Below are positions 37,251 to 44,279 of a stretch of 64,000 nucleotides of DNA, in pieces. This DNA is from Prevotella sp. (GTDB lineage: Bacteria; Bacteroidota; Bacteroidia; Bacteroidales; Bacteroidaceae): positions 1-64,000 of the forward strand of contig JAEEWT010000014.1 in NCBI GenBank assembly GCA_016287755.1, in the 5' to 3' direction. Numbering within the stretch: position 1 is the first letter of the stretch; each line of letters begins with the position of its first letter. The notes beneath the pieces are model-generated. The model was not told where the DNA came from, made no database searches, and saw nothing but the letters and a program-made list of their open reading frames with translations. The position numbers and the translations under genes were made by a program.

Positions 37251-37582
37251 GAACTCGAACTTTTGAAGAAATCAAGGATGAGGTATTTGGCAAGGTAGGG
37301 TCTGCTGAACGTGATAAGCTCGAACGTGAATTGCGGTCTTTTAGAATCGGTCTGAAAATACGTGAGGCTCGTAAACAACTGAATATGACTCAGGAAGAAT
37401 TGGCAGCAAGAATCAACAAGAAGAGATCCTTCATTTCCAAGGTGGAAAATGACGGGAGCAATATTACTCTGACTACACTTTATGATATCGTTGAGAAAGG
37501 ACTTGGTGGCAGAGTTAATATAGAGGTACTTGTTGAAACACCGGCTTATGAGTTTGACCCCGAATTTGCAGCAGAACCATAA
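37247..37582 (+). CDS. HigA-type XRE antitoxin
   Basis: The 111-residue protein has a helix-turn-helix of the XRE/Cro type (IREARKQLNMTQEELAARIN followed by KKRSFISKVEN, about residues 38-70). It should bind the toxin and repress the promoter at 36861-36892. It overlaps the toxin gene by 4 bases (ATGA). A 31-bp direct repeat copy begins 10 bases after the stop. Confidence 0.85.
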   Translation: MRTRTFEEIKDEVFGKVGSAERDKLERELRSFRIGLKIREARKQLNMTQEELAARINKKRSFISKVENDGSNITLTTLYDIVEKGLGGRVNIEVLVETPAYEFDPEFAAEP

Positions 37583-37591
37583 ACTGTTTTT

Positions 37592-37622
37592 GTCGAGCGA
37601 GGAGGAGGAAAGCGAAGCCAAA
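37592..37622. repeat. Direct repeat, right copy, after the toxin-antitoxin pair
   Basis: It matches 36401-36431 in 28 of 31 positions. The remaining gap to 37862 shows no gene; it is AT-rich and holds the next promoter. Confidence 0.75.
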
Positions 37623-37794
37623 CACAGAAAAAGCTACCTGCTCCGTATTAAATAGTATTTCTGGAATAATTATGATAATTTCTTTCCAACCTATTATTCA
37701 GATTAGTGGAAAAAATTATCCATATTATTCACATTCGTTTCTAAAACTGATTCTCATGGTGATTAGCGCAACTCATTTCTTAATCCCTAACGAC

Positions 37795-37825
37795 TTGCAC
37801 AATTCAAGTTTTTTATCTACTTTTG
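37795..37825 (+). promoter_or_regulatory. Promoter of the MBL-GNAT fusion gene
   Basis: TTG (37795-37797), 20 bases, TACTTTTG (37818-37825); the ATG is at 37863. Confidence 0.6.
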
Positions 37826-37862
37826 CAAACATAAATAGATAGATCGGAATAAATGGCTTTTT

Positions 37863-39203
37863 ATGAAATGGACGGTACTTGTTGATAATCGCACAAACAA
37901 TCCAACTTTTGAAACGGAGCATGGCCTATCAATCCTGTTAGAGACCGAGAAGCTTAGCATCTTGCTCGATACAGGAGCCAGCGACTTACTGATTCGTAAC
38001 GCAGAGCGATTAGGGAAAGATCTCAGCAGGGTTGACTATGTGTTTATCTCGCACGGACATAGCGACCATGCAGGAGGACTCAAGCATTTCATGGAAATCA
38101 ACAAGAAGGCAAAGGTTATTGTCTCACCCGATGCCATCAGCGGGAGATTCTTTTCCAAGCGCGGGAATCTGCATAGCATTACCACCGAATGGCCTGAAAT
38201 TCCACAAGAACGATTGCTGACGATTGAGCATAGTGGAAGCATTGGCGATGACATCTATATCATAGCACACATACCTCAGATTCATCCGATGCCCGAGGGA
38301 AACCTGCATCTTTTCGTCCAAGATACACAGGGGCAGTATATTCCCGATGATTTCCGCCATGAGCTGGCTCTGTACACACATGGCCTATTGTTTACGGGAT
38401 GTGCTCACAATGGGTTGGAAAACATCCTTGCTGCCTGTCCGTCACCGGTTAATACGGTTGTCGGAGGATTTCACCTGCTCGACAATCATGAGAGCGAGAC
38501 CAAGCTTTCAGATCTTTCACATAGACTGGCGGATGCCTATCCTCAGACGCAGTTCTATACCAGCCATTGTACTGGTGACACCGCATTTGCCATCCTGCAA
38601 GACGTGATGGGTGATAAGATACATCCTTTTTCATGCGGAACAACAATTAACGATATGACAGACAACATTAGCTTAGTTTCAATCACTCCCGATGATAAAG
38701 AACAGTTTATCCTCGACAATCAACGGGCATTTAAGTATGGAGCGCAGGTAGAGTTTGGCATGCGCGATGACCGCACGGAAGAAGGCGAAGAGGTCATTTC
38801 AAGGAAGACCATTGAGCGGAGTATGAACGGAGAACAGGCAGAGACCTACCGTATCGTCTGTGACGGGATTGTGGTGGGCGGTCTGATTCTTCAGATTGAC
38901 CAGCAGCATGCGAAGGGCGAACTGGAAATCCTGTTCGTCAATCCAGAGGCACATAGCAAAGGAATCGGTCAGGCTGCATGGAAGGCTGTAGAAGCCATGC
39001 ACCTCGAAATCCGTGTCTGGGAAACCATCACTCCCTATTTCGAGAAGCGCAACATTCATTTCTATGTGAACCGTCTGGGCTTCCATGTCGTAGAGTTCTG
39101 GAACAAATTCCATCATGGTCCTGCTGTCCCCGAGGATATTGAAGAGGACTGGAGCGAAGATGACGAGATGTTTGTGTTCCGAAAAGTCATTGAATCGGTT
39201 TAG
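37863..39203 (+). CDS. Fusion of a metallo-beta-lactamase-fold hydrolase and a GNAT acetyltransferase
   Basis: Residues 1 to about 265 form an MBL-fold domain with the metal motif SHGHSDH (near residue 63), FTGCAHNG and VVGGFHLL, similar to the group of enzymes annotated as dihydropterin phosphate synthase-like. Residues from about 272 to 446 form a GNAT domain with the acetyl-CoA loop in FVNPEAHSKGIGQAAW and a C-terminal FYVNRLGFHVVEFW. The frame is continuous and both domains look intact. I do not know this pairing as a described enzyme. A 15-base gap separates it from the next gene. Confidence 0.78.
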   Translation: MKWTVLVDNRTNNPTFETEHGLSILLETEKLSILLDTGASDLLIRNAERLGKDLSRVDYVFISHGHSDHAGGLKHFMEINKKAKVIVSPDAISGRFFSKRGNLHSITTEWPEIPQERLLTIEHSGSIGDDIYIIAHIPQIHPMPEGNLHLFVQDTQGQYIPDDFRHELALYTHGLLFTGCAHNGLENILAACPSPVNTVVGGFHLLDNHESETKLSDLSHRLADAYPQTQFYTSHCTGDTAFAILQDVMGDKIHPFSCGTTINDMTDNISLVSITPDDKEQFILDNQRAFKYGAQVEFGMRDDRTEEGEEVISRKTIERSMNGEQAETYRIVCDGIVVGGLILQIDQQHAKGELEILFVNPEAHSKGIGQAAWKAVEAMHLEIRVWETITPYFEKRNIHFYVNRLGFHVVEFWNKFHHGPAVPEDIEEDWSEDDEMFVFRKVIESV

Positions 39204-39218
39204 AATAATTATCGTAAT

Positions 39219-39794
39219 ATGGAACAATTTAGAGAAATGAGGCGCAAACGCCAACAGCTTTCAGAAGAAGAAAGCATCAGCATACTACAGAAATCTACGG
39301 CAGGGACTTTAGCTTTGCTGGGAGACAATGACTATCCGTATGCCGTCCCCATCAGCTATGTCTATGCCGATGGCAAATTATATTTCCATAGTGCGTTGAA
39401 CGGTCATAAAGTTGATGCCATCCGTAAGTATGACAAGGCATCGTTCTGCGTCATTGAACAGGATGAAGTGCATCCAGAGAAATATACCACTTTCTTTCGT
39501 AGTGTAATAGCTTTTGGAAGAATCCATATCATAGAAGACGAAGCCGAGAAGTTGGCAACAGCCCGGATGCTTGGGAACAGGTATAATCCTGACCAAGAGG
39601 AAGCCTTGCAGAAAGAGTTAGAGAATGGCCTGTCGCGGATGTTGATGATTCGCCTCGACATAGAGCATCTTACGGGAAAAGAGGCTAAAGAACTGATGAA
39701 GCAGAGAGAGCAGAGTCAAGCGAGCTTGAACTCTGCCGAGTCGCTACAGAAGAAGACCGAAGGTCAATTAATAAGGTATCATCAAATGAAATAG
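39219..39794 (+). CDS. Nim-like split-barrel flavin-binding protein
   Basis: The 191-residue protein belongs to the pyridoxamine 5'-phosphate oxidase-like split-barrel family, and its start (MEQFREMRRKRQQLSEEE, then TLALLGDNDYPYAVPISYVY and YDKASFCVIEQDEV) is like that of Nim proteins, some of which are linked to 5-nitroimidazole resistance. Similarity to the family does not show that activity here. The Nim-like domain ends near residue 162 (GKEAKELMKQ). The last 30 residues are encoded by a dispersed repeat (39699-39767) and look like an accidental extension. Confidence 0.7.
   Translation: MEQFREMRRKRQQLSEEESISILQKSTAGTLALLGDNDYPYAVPISYVYADGKLYFHSALNGHKVDAIRKYDKASFCVIEQDEVHPEKYTTFFRSVIAFGRIHIIEDEAEKLATARMLGNRYNPDQEEALQKELENGLSRMLMIRLDIEHLTGKEAKELMKQREQSQASLNSAESLQKKTEGQLIRYHQMK
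39699..39767. repeat. Dispersed 68-bp repeat, copy inside a gene end
   Basis: It aligns with 36641-36708 (shared GCCGAGTCG, GAAGAC and GTCAA blocks). It provides most of the last 30 codons of the Nim-like gene. Confidence 0.65.
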
Positions 39795-39843
39795 AAGCAC
39801 GCATCATCCTCGACAAGGAGATACAGCAACAACGGAATCTCAA

Positions 39844-40308
39844 TTAAAGCCGTCTGAATCTCTCACCGACAAATCCCTGGCCCACATTTCCTGAAATAAG
39901 ATCGAAATGCTGGAATACGGGTGGAGTTGGAGATAAATCGTAATAGTCCATCTCTGCTATGGGCAGGCAGAAGTATTCCATCTGGTCATAGCTCGTATAA
40001 AGAAGGGGCAGCACGGGATTATTGTCATATATCCATCGCTTTACGTCGTCCTCGACATTAAAGTTTACCATACCTGAGCATCTGACGGAAATGTTATCAG
40101 CATATGCCAGTATCTCAATATTGGGATTCTGGCGCAACTCCCGATAAACAGCCTTTTGGGCAGAAGTGGCAAAGTAGAGCACATGCCCTTCCTGCTTCAT
40201 GATCTGGAAGATGCGCAACTTAGGCAGATTGCCCTCGCTGGTGGCAAGGGCAATCTCTTTGTGGTCTTTCAGAAACTGAATTGCTTTGTCGAACATATCG
40301 CTTACCAT
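39844..40308 (-). CDS. Pyridoxamine 5'-phosphate oxidase-like flavin-binding protein
   Basis: The 154-residue protein has the split-barrel pattern of small PNPOx-like proteins (EIALATSEGNLPKLRIFQIM, then HVLYFATSAQKAVYRELRQN). These bind FMN or F420 and reduce small molecules; the substrate is unknown. The ATG at 40308 overlaps the cupin stop in ATGGTAA, which suggests coupled translation; MFDK at 40296 is another possible start. It forms an operon with the cupin gene, opposite the HxlR regulator. Confidence 0.7.
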   Translation of the reverse strand: MVSDMFDKAIQFLKDHKEIALATSEGNLPKLRIFQIMKQEGHVLYFATSAQKAVYRELRQNPNIEILAYADNISVRCSGMVNFNVEDDVKRWIYDNNPVLPLLYTSYDQMEYFCLPIAEMDYYDLSPTPPVFQHFDLISGNVGQGFVGERFRRL

Positions 40309-40757
40309 TTCAGTTCTTCATGCAGGATTGTGCCGTCGGTCATAGGGCTGTCGGCCTCAGTAAAGGCATTGGCCTTGTACTGGATGCAGAGCATGGTCAG
40401 ATTTTCGTTGCCCGTGTTCTTCAACGCACGCTTGCCATCGGGAGCCACGCGGATGATGGTGCCTTCGCTGACGGGGAAAATCTCTCCGTCCACCTGATAC
40501 TGGCCTTCGCCTTTCAGGATGAAATAAAGTTCCTCATGAGTCTTATGCGTGTGCAGGAAACCGCTGTCCTGACCAGGAACGAGCGTCTGGAATGAAAACT
40601 CGCTGCCCGTAGCACCTACGGCCTGACCTGCGAACACCTTACCCTGAATGGTTACGTTCGGCCCCATGGGAAGCTCGTGCTCGATAATCTCATTCATCTT
40701 ACCAACGCTTACTGCGCTGTAGTTCTTACCACTCTTAATTGTCTCAATCTGTTTCAT
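40302..40757 (-). CDS. Cupin domain protein
   Basis: The 151-residue protein has the cupin motif 1 HTHKTHEELYFILKGEG with likely metal-binding His residues and a second motif region (GTIIRVAPDGKRALKN). Small cupins of this kind may be quercetinase-like, sugar-binding or regulatory; the sequence does not decide. The promoter is at 40800-40830, with a perfect inverted repeat next to it at 40837-40865. Confidence 0.75.
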   Translation of the reverse strand: MKQIETIKSGKNYSAVSVGKMNEIIEHELPMGPNVTIQGKVFAGQAVGATGSEFSFQTLVPGQDSGFLHTHKTHEELYFILKGEGQYQVDGEIFPVSEGTIIRVAPDGKRALKNTGNENLTMLCIQYKANAFTEADSPMTDGTILHEELKW

Positions 40758-40799
40758 TGTTTTTATTCGTTTAAAATGTTATTTACTTGATTTCGACTG

Positions 40800-40830
40800 C
40801 AAAGGTATGGCAAGTTTTCCAATCCCACAA
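40800..40830 (-). promoter_or_regulatory. Promoter of the cupin operon
   Basis: Minus strand: TTG (40830-40828), 20 bases, TACCTTTG (40807-40800). Confidence 0.6.
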
Positions 40831-40836
40831 GAAGGC

Positions 40837-40865
40837 ACTTTTTGGTGCCATAGTTACCAAAAAGT
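40837..40865. promoter_or_regulatory. Probable HxlR operator (perfect inverted repeat)
   Basis: ACTTTTTGGT, 9 bases, ACCAAAAAGT. It lies just upstream of the -33 box of the cupin promoter, where an activator or repressor would bind. Confidence 0.6.
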
Positions 40866-40927
40866 AGGAATTGGGATGTTATCGGACTTTCTCGGAAGTG
40901 ACGTTAACTTAGATTAACCAAGTGTAA

Positions 40928-40959
40928 TTTGGTAATTCAGTAACTATTGGTTACTTTTG
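40928..40959 (+). promoter_or_regulatory. Promoter of the HxlR regulator gene
   Basis: TTTG (40928-40931), 20 bases, TACTTTTG (40952-40959). The ATG is at 41056. Confidence 0.65.
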
Positions 40960-41055
40960 CCGTGCAAACACGGCGAGAACAGGCTGCACCTCAGCAATTT
41001 TGAGCAAGCTCGATTGCGTTCGGTTTGCACTGTCCTTGCATTAAATTCAATAGTT

Positions 41056-41400
41056 ATGGCAGATATTAAGGCACAGTATTTGGCTTGTCCAATCAGGCAA
41101 GTGGTGAGTCGTTTCGGCGACAAGTGGTCTATGTTGGTGCTCTATATGCTTCACACCAGCGAGACGGGTATATTACGGTTCAACGAGATTCGTAGGCTGA
41201 TGACGGACTGTTCCCAGAAGATGCTCTCGCAGACGCTGAAGAATCTAGAACAGAGCCATCTCGTTCACCGTAAGGTCTATCCTGAGGTTCCTCCTCGAGT
41301 AGAATATTCCCTGACAGAGATAGGCAAGTCGCTGATGCCGGCACTCACGGCTCTGATAGCTTGGGGCAAGGAGCATTTCAATGAAGTGGTGACAGATTAA
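41056..41400 (+). CDS. HxlR-family transcriptional regulator
   Basis: The 114-residue protein has the HxlR winged-helix pattern: CPIRQVVSRFGDKWSMLVLY, LRFNEIRRLMTDCSQKMLSQ, then TLKNLEQSHLVHRKVYPEVP and PPRVEYSLTEIGKSL. HxlR proteins often control divergent genes for redox or detoxification proteins. The ATG at 41056 (MADIKAQY) gives the usual length; the frame is open further upstream, but that would include the promoter. Confidence 0.88.
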   Translation: MADIKAQYLACPIRQVVSRFGDKWSMLVLYMLHTSETGILRFNEIRRLMTDCSQKMLSQTLKNLEQSHLVHRKVYPEVPPRVEYSLTEIGKSLMPALTALIAWGKEHFNEVVTD

Positions 41401-41441
41401 CGACAGGATGACTACAAGACCAGTTAAAAGAATGCAACGAT

Positions 41442-41534
41442 ATGACAATACAAGAATTTCGTGATTACATGGCATTGGGCAAACCCGTCGTTGGCGGTGT
41501 TCCTTCCAAAGTAATCAAGAAGATAGAAGTGTAA
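41442..41534 (+). pseudogene. Sugar O-acetyltransferase with large internal deletion
   Basis: A 30-codon frame reads MTIQEFRDYMALGKPVVGG at the start, as I recall for some sugar O-acetyltransferases, and ends VVGGVPSKVIKKIEV, the typical C-terminus of the same family. The catalytic hexapeptide domain of about 170 residues is missing. In the family, VVGG-like words occur both near the start and near the end, so a deletion between them explains the remnant. Confidence 0.6.
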
Positions 41535-41558
41535 CCGGATAAATCGGAATTTAGAAGT

Positions 41559-42059
41559 ATGAAAGTAGAATTGCGTAAATGGTCATTGGCTGACAAAAAA
41601 GAACTGATAGAATTATGCAATGCCGTTGATAGGACATACTTGTCAGACAGATTGCCGAGTCCTTACACGGAAGATGATGCTAATTGGTGGCTGAATATGG
41701 TTGCCAATAGTGAGGGCATTGACGGAACTTTCCGTGCAATGGTCGTGGATGGGAAAATTGTTGGTGGTATTTCCATTGAACGAAAAGCAGATATATACAG
41801 GCTTGACGGCGAATTAGGTTACATGTTATTGAAAGACTATTGGAATCGTGGTCTGATGAGCCAGGCAGTTGGACAAGTGTGTGAGATTGCAATAAAGGAA
41901 CTTGGTCTCAATCGGATTACGGCAAATGTCTTTCATCCCAATTTGGCATCTCAGCGCATTTTACTAAAGAATGGTTTTATACAAGAAGGTGTCATGCGCA
42001 AAGCGGTGATTAAAGGAGACATTTTTTACGATATACTTATATATGGTTTAGTGAAGTAA
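41559..42059 (+). CDS. GNAT acetyltransferase (RimJ/RimL-like)
   Basis: The 166-residue protein has the RimJ/RimL-type GNAT layout: LRKWSLADKKELIELCNAVD at the start, then LGYMLLKDYWNRGLMSQAVG with the acetyl-CoA loop, then NRITANVFHPNLASQRILLK and GFIQEGVMRKA. The substrate (a protein N-terminus, polyamine or antibiotic) cannot be read. It sits between two broken sugar acetyltransferase genes. Confidence 0.8.
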   Translation: MKVELRKWSLADKKELIELCNAVDRTYLSDRLPSPYTEDDANWWLNMVANSEGIDGTFRAMVVDGKIVGGISIERKADIYRLDGELGYMLLKDYWNRGLMSQAVGQVCEIAIKELGLNRITANVFHPNLASQRILLKNGFIQEGVMRKAVIKGDIFYDILIYGLVK

Positions 42060-42080
42060 ATTCCAATTTAGCATATAGTT

Positions 42081-42173
42081 ATGACAGAATTTGAAAAGAT
42101 GCGCCGTGAAGAGTTCTATGACCATAGAGCGATGCTCTCAGATAAACATTGGAGAAATGCAAAACAAGAATAA
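42081..42173 (+). pseudogene. 5' fragment of a maltose/sugar O-acetyltransferase gene
   Basis: The 30-codon frame begins MTEFEKMRREEFYD, like the start of Maa-type sugar acetyltransferases (usually followed by a D-P-E segment), and then runs into unrelated codons and a stop. Its 3' end overlaps the start of the next gene (ATG at 42157). Confidence 0.5.
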
Positions 42174-42954
42174 CTACATCACCATGCTCGGTACTGGTAA
42201 TGCACTTGCAACCCGATGCTACAACACTTGTTTCACGCTTCATGGCGAGAAGGGTGTGCTGCTTGTTGATGCAGGTGGGGGAAATGGAATACTTACCCAA
42301 CTTGAAAAGGTAGGAATGCGGTGTGAGGACATCAGAGACCTCTTCGTCACCCATGTCCACACCGATCATCTGTTGGGCTGCGTCTGGATGATACGTATGG
42401 CACTCCAGTTCAGACACACTCTTCGTGTGTGGAGCCACAAGAAGGTGCTTGACATGCTGACTATCATTTGCCGTCAGATTCTCCCTCAAAAAGAAGCAGA
42501 AGGCATCGGGAGTCTCGTTACGATGAATTATCTAAGGGATGGTGAACAGTTCGAGGCAGGAGGCTTCCCGCTGCAATGCTTCGACATCCATTCTACGAAA
42601 GATCGTCAGTTCGGATTTACAGCTCAGTTGTCAGACGGGCAGCGTTTGTGCTGTCTGGGCGACGAACCGTTCAGTCCTGAATGTCGTCATTATGCAGAGG
42701 GTGCCGACTGGCTGATGAGCGAGGCCTTCTGTCTGTATGAAGATCGTGACCGCTTCCTACCCTACGAGAAGCATCATAGCACGGTTCTCGATGCGGCACG
42801 TTTAGCAGAGGATCTGGGAGTGAAGAACCTCATCCTTTATCATACGGAAGACCAAACACTTGACACCCGACGCGAACGATATACGATGGAGGCGAAAACT
42901 GCTTTTAGTGGACAGGTATTTGTACCAGACGATTTGGAGATAATAACTTTATAA
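42157..42954 (+). CDS. MBL-fold metallohydrolase (RNase Z-like group)
   Basis: The 265-residue protein has TMLGTGNALATRCYNTCF near the start, the metal motif THVHTDHLLG, GDEPF for the metal-bridging Asp, and YHTEDQT near the C-terminus. This pattern belongs to the RNase Z/AtsA-like branch of the fold; the substrate is not known. I chose the ATG at 42157 (MQNKNNYITML); the frame continues upstream into the acetyltransferase fragment. It ends one base from the stop of the opposing gene. Confidence 0.75.
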   Translation: MQNKNNYITMLGTGNALATRCYNTCFTLHGEKGVLLVDAGGGNGILTQLEKVGMRCEDIRDLFVTHVHTDHLLGCVWMIRMALQFRHTLRVWSHKKVLDMLTIICRQILPQKEAEGIGSLVTMNYLRDGEQFEAGGFPLQCFDIHSTKDRQFGFTAQLSDGQRLCCLGDEPFSPECRHYAEGADWLMSEAFCLYEDRDRFLPYEKHHSTVLDAARLAEDLGVKNLILYHTEDQTLDTRRERYTMEAKTAFSGQVFVPDDLEIITL

Positions 42955-42955
42955 T

Positions 42956-43564
42956 TTATGCGAACGCATAGATGAGCGACTGAATGAGTTGGGCAGCAAA
43001 GAGATAAACAACCCAAAGAGGGAGGGTTTGGCGGATACCCTCGGTCATTCCTTCAAACACTTGCTGCCATGAGAGGAAATGCGTACTCAGCAGTCCATAG
43101 ACAACCGAAAGGATGGTGACGGTGAAGGCGACAATGGGGATGAGTGCCCTACTGAAACTACTGGGAAAGAGTTTTCCGGTTGCACTGAGCAGGACAGCAT
43201 GTGAGGTGCAAGTAAGGAAGAAAACGACTAATATGACAAGGATGAGCAAGACCATCGAAACGGTCAGGGCGAACCGTTGACGATACGACGGTCGTTTCCC
43301 ATGTATCAAATCAGCAATAGCCTGCGCGAGTCCGCTGGTGCGGAACACCCCATAGGCAATGGCTGCCACGAGCAGCCATACCAGAACAGGGGTGGCAAGA
43401 TTCTCAGAAAACCGTCCCATGAACCAGCGAATACCCTCGCTGCTCAACAGAGAGTGTACATAGGTCTGCTGAGTAGCCGAACTAACGATCCACGACACCA
43501 ATATCAACAGGATCTGCAGAGCGGCAAGAACGAGGGTGAGCCAAGCCCAGAACTTAGTCTTCAT
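42956..43564 (-). CDS. Integral membrane protein of unknown function
   Basis: The 202-residue protein has about five hydrophobic segments (near residues 6-28, 58-76, 101-124, 139-160 and 180-200). I recognise no family with confidence. It overlaps the 3' end of the response regulator gene by 11 bases, so it is probably the last gene of the operon with the sensor and regulator. MKTKFWAW at 43564 is the more likely start; 43573 is possible. Confidence 0.55.
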   Translation of the reverse strand: MKTKFWAWLTLVLAALQILLILVSWIVSSATQQTYVHSLLSSEGIRWFMGRFSENLATPVLVWLLVAAIAYGVFRTSGLAQAIADLIHGKRPSYRQRFALTVSMVLLILVILVVFFLTCTSHAVLLSATGKLFPSSFSRALIPIVAFTVTILSVVYGLLSTHFLSWQQVFEGMTEGIRQTLPLWVVYLFAAQLIQSLIYAFA

Positions 43565-44279
43565 CAGGAACAAGATTGTCTATATCAATAATACGCAGCT
43601 CAAGGGCACGTACCACCAAGCGGGTAGCATTGATTCCTATGCCTCCATTACCGTTGGGGAACAGTTTCTGAATGAGCTCGTTCTGACGTTTCTCCAAACT
43701 CTTTACACCGAATGGCATTCCGCGCAGGTTGGTAATCTGCTCCTTGGTGTAACCCAATGCCAGATGACGGAGGAAGCGCTCGTCGTATTCATCGATCTCG
43801 TAATCAACGATGGCTTCCTGCTTGGCCAGCTGACTGCCCACGCTGTGCTTGAAGCGGTCGATGATCTTCTCGAGGATGGGTTGGTTGAACACCATCTTCT
43901 TTCCCGACATCACACTCGACACATCGCCACGGGTAAGCAGCTCGCCGCTCTTCAGACAGATACCGTCGCATCCTGCATCGAGCACATCTACCCACAGCTT
44001 TTCGTTCAGGATTTCACCCGTGAAGATCAGTACCTTCACATCCGGGTAAGCCTCCTTGGTATGACGGCAGATCTCTACGCCTACGGTGGTAGAACCACCC
44101 AGTCCGAGGTCAAGAAGCACCAGATCGGGCTTGGTCTGCTTAATCAATCGCCAATAGGCGGGTTCGTTCTCTGCGGTACCGATAATCTCGGCTTCAGGGA
44201 TTTCGTTACGGAAGATTCCTTCTGTGCCCTTCAGTTCCAGGGCTACGTCTTCGACAATGATGACTTTGAATGGATTCAT
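43554..44279 (-). CDS. NarL/LuxR-type response regulator
   Basis: The 241-residue protein has a receiver domain with the acidic pair in IIVEDVA, the phosphorylation site in VLLDLGLGG and the conserved Lys in GICLKSGEL. The C-terminal part has a helix-turn-helix segment (DERFLRHLALGYTKEQITNL) like LuxR/NarL DNA-binding domains, though less canonical than most. It overlaps the sensor gene upstream by 4 bases, so the two form a pair. Confidence 0.82.
   Translation of the reverse strand: MNPFKVIIVEDVALELKGTEGIFRNEIPEAEIIGTAENEPAYWRLIKQTKPDLVLLDLGLGGSTTVGVEICRHTKEAYPDVKVLIFTGEILNEKLWVDVLDAGCDGICLKSGELLTRGDVSSVMSGKKMVFNQPILEKIIDRFKHSVGSQLAKQEAIVDYEIDEYDERFLRHLALGYTKEQITNLRGMPFGVKSLEKRQNELIQKLFPNGNGGIGINATRLVVRALELRIIDIDNLVPDED

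Larger units (their letters stand above)
40758..41055. other. Divergent control region of the cupin and HxlR genes
   Basis: No gene is seen in these 298 bases. They hold both promoters, the 10-9-10 inverted repeat and several GGTAA/GTTAC half-site-like words (for example GTAAC-TATTG-GTTAC at 40940-40954). The HxlR leader would be about 90 bases long. Confidence 0.6.

Noticed and set aside
39219..39794. Calling the Nim-like gene a nitroimidazole resistance gene
   Set aside because: Family resemblance by eye is not enough; many split-barrel proteins lack this activity and the C-terminus here is altered.
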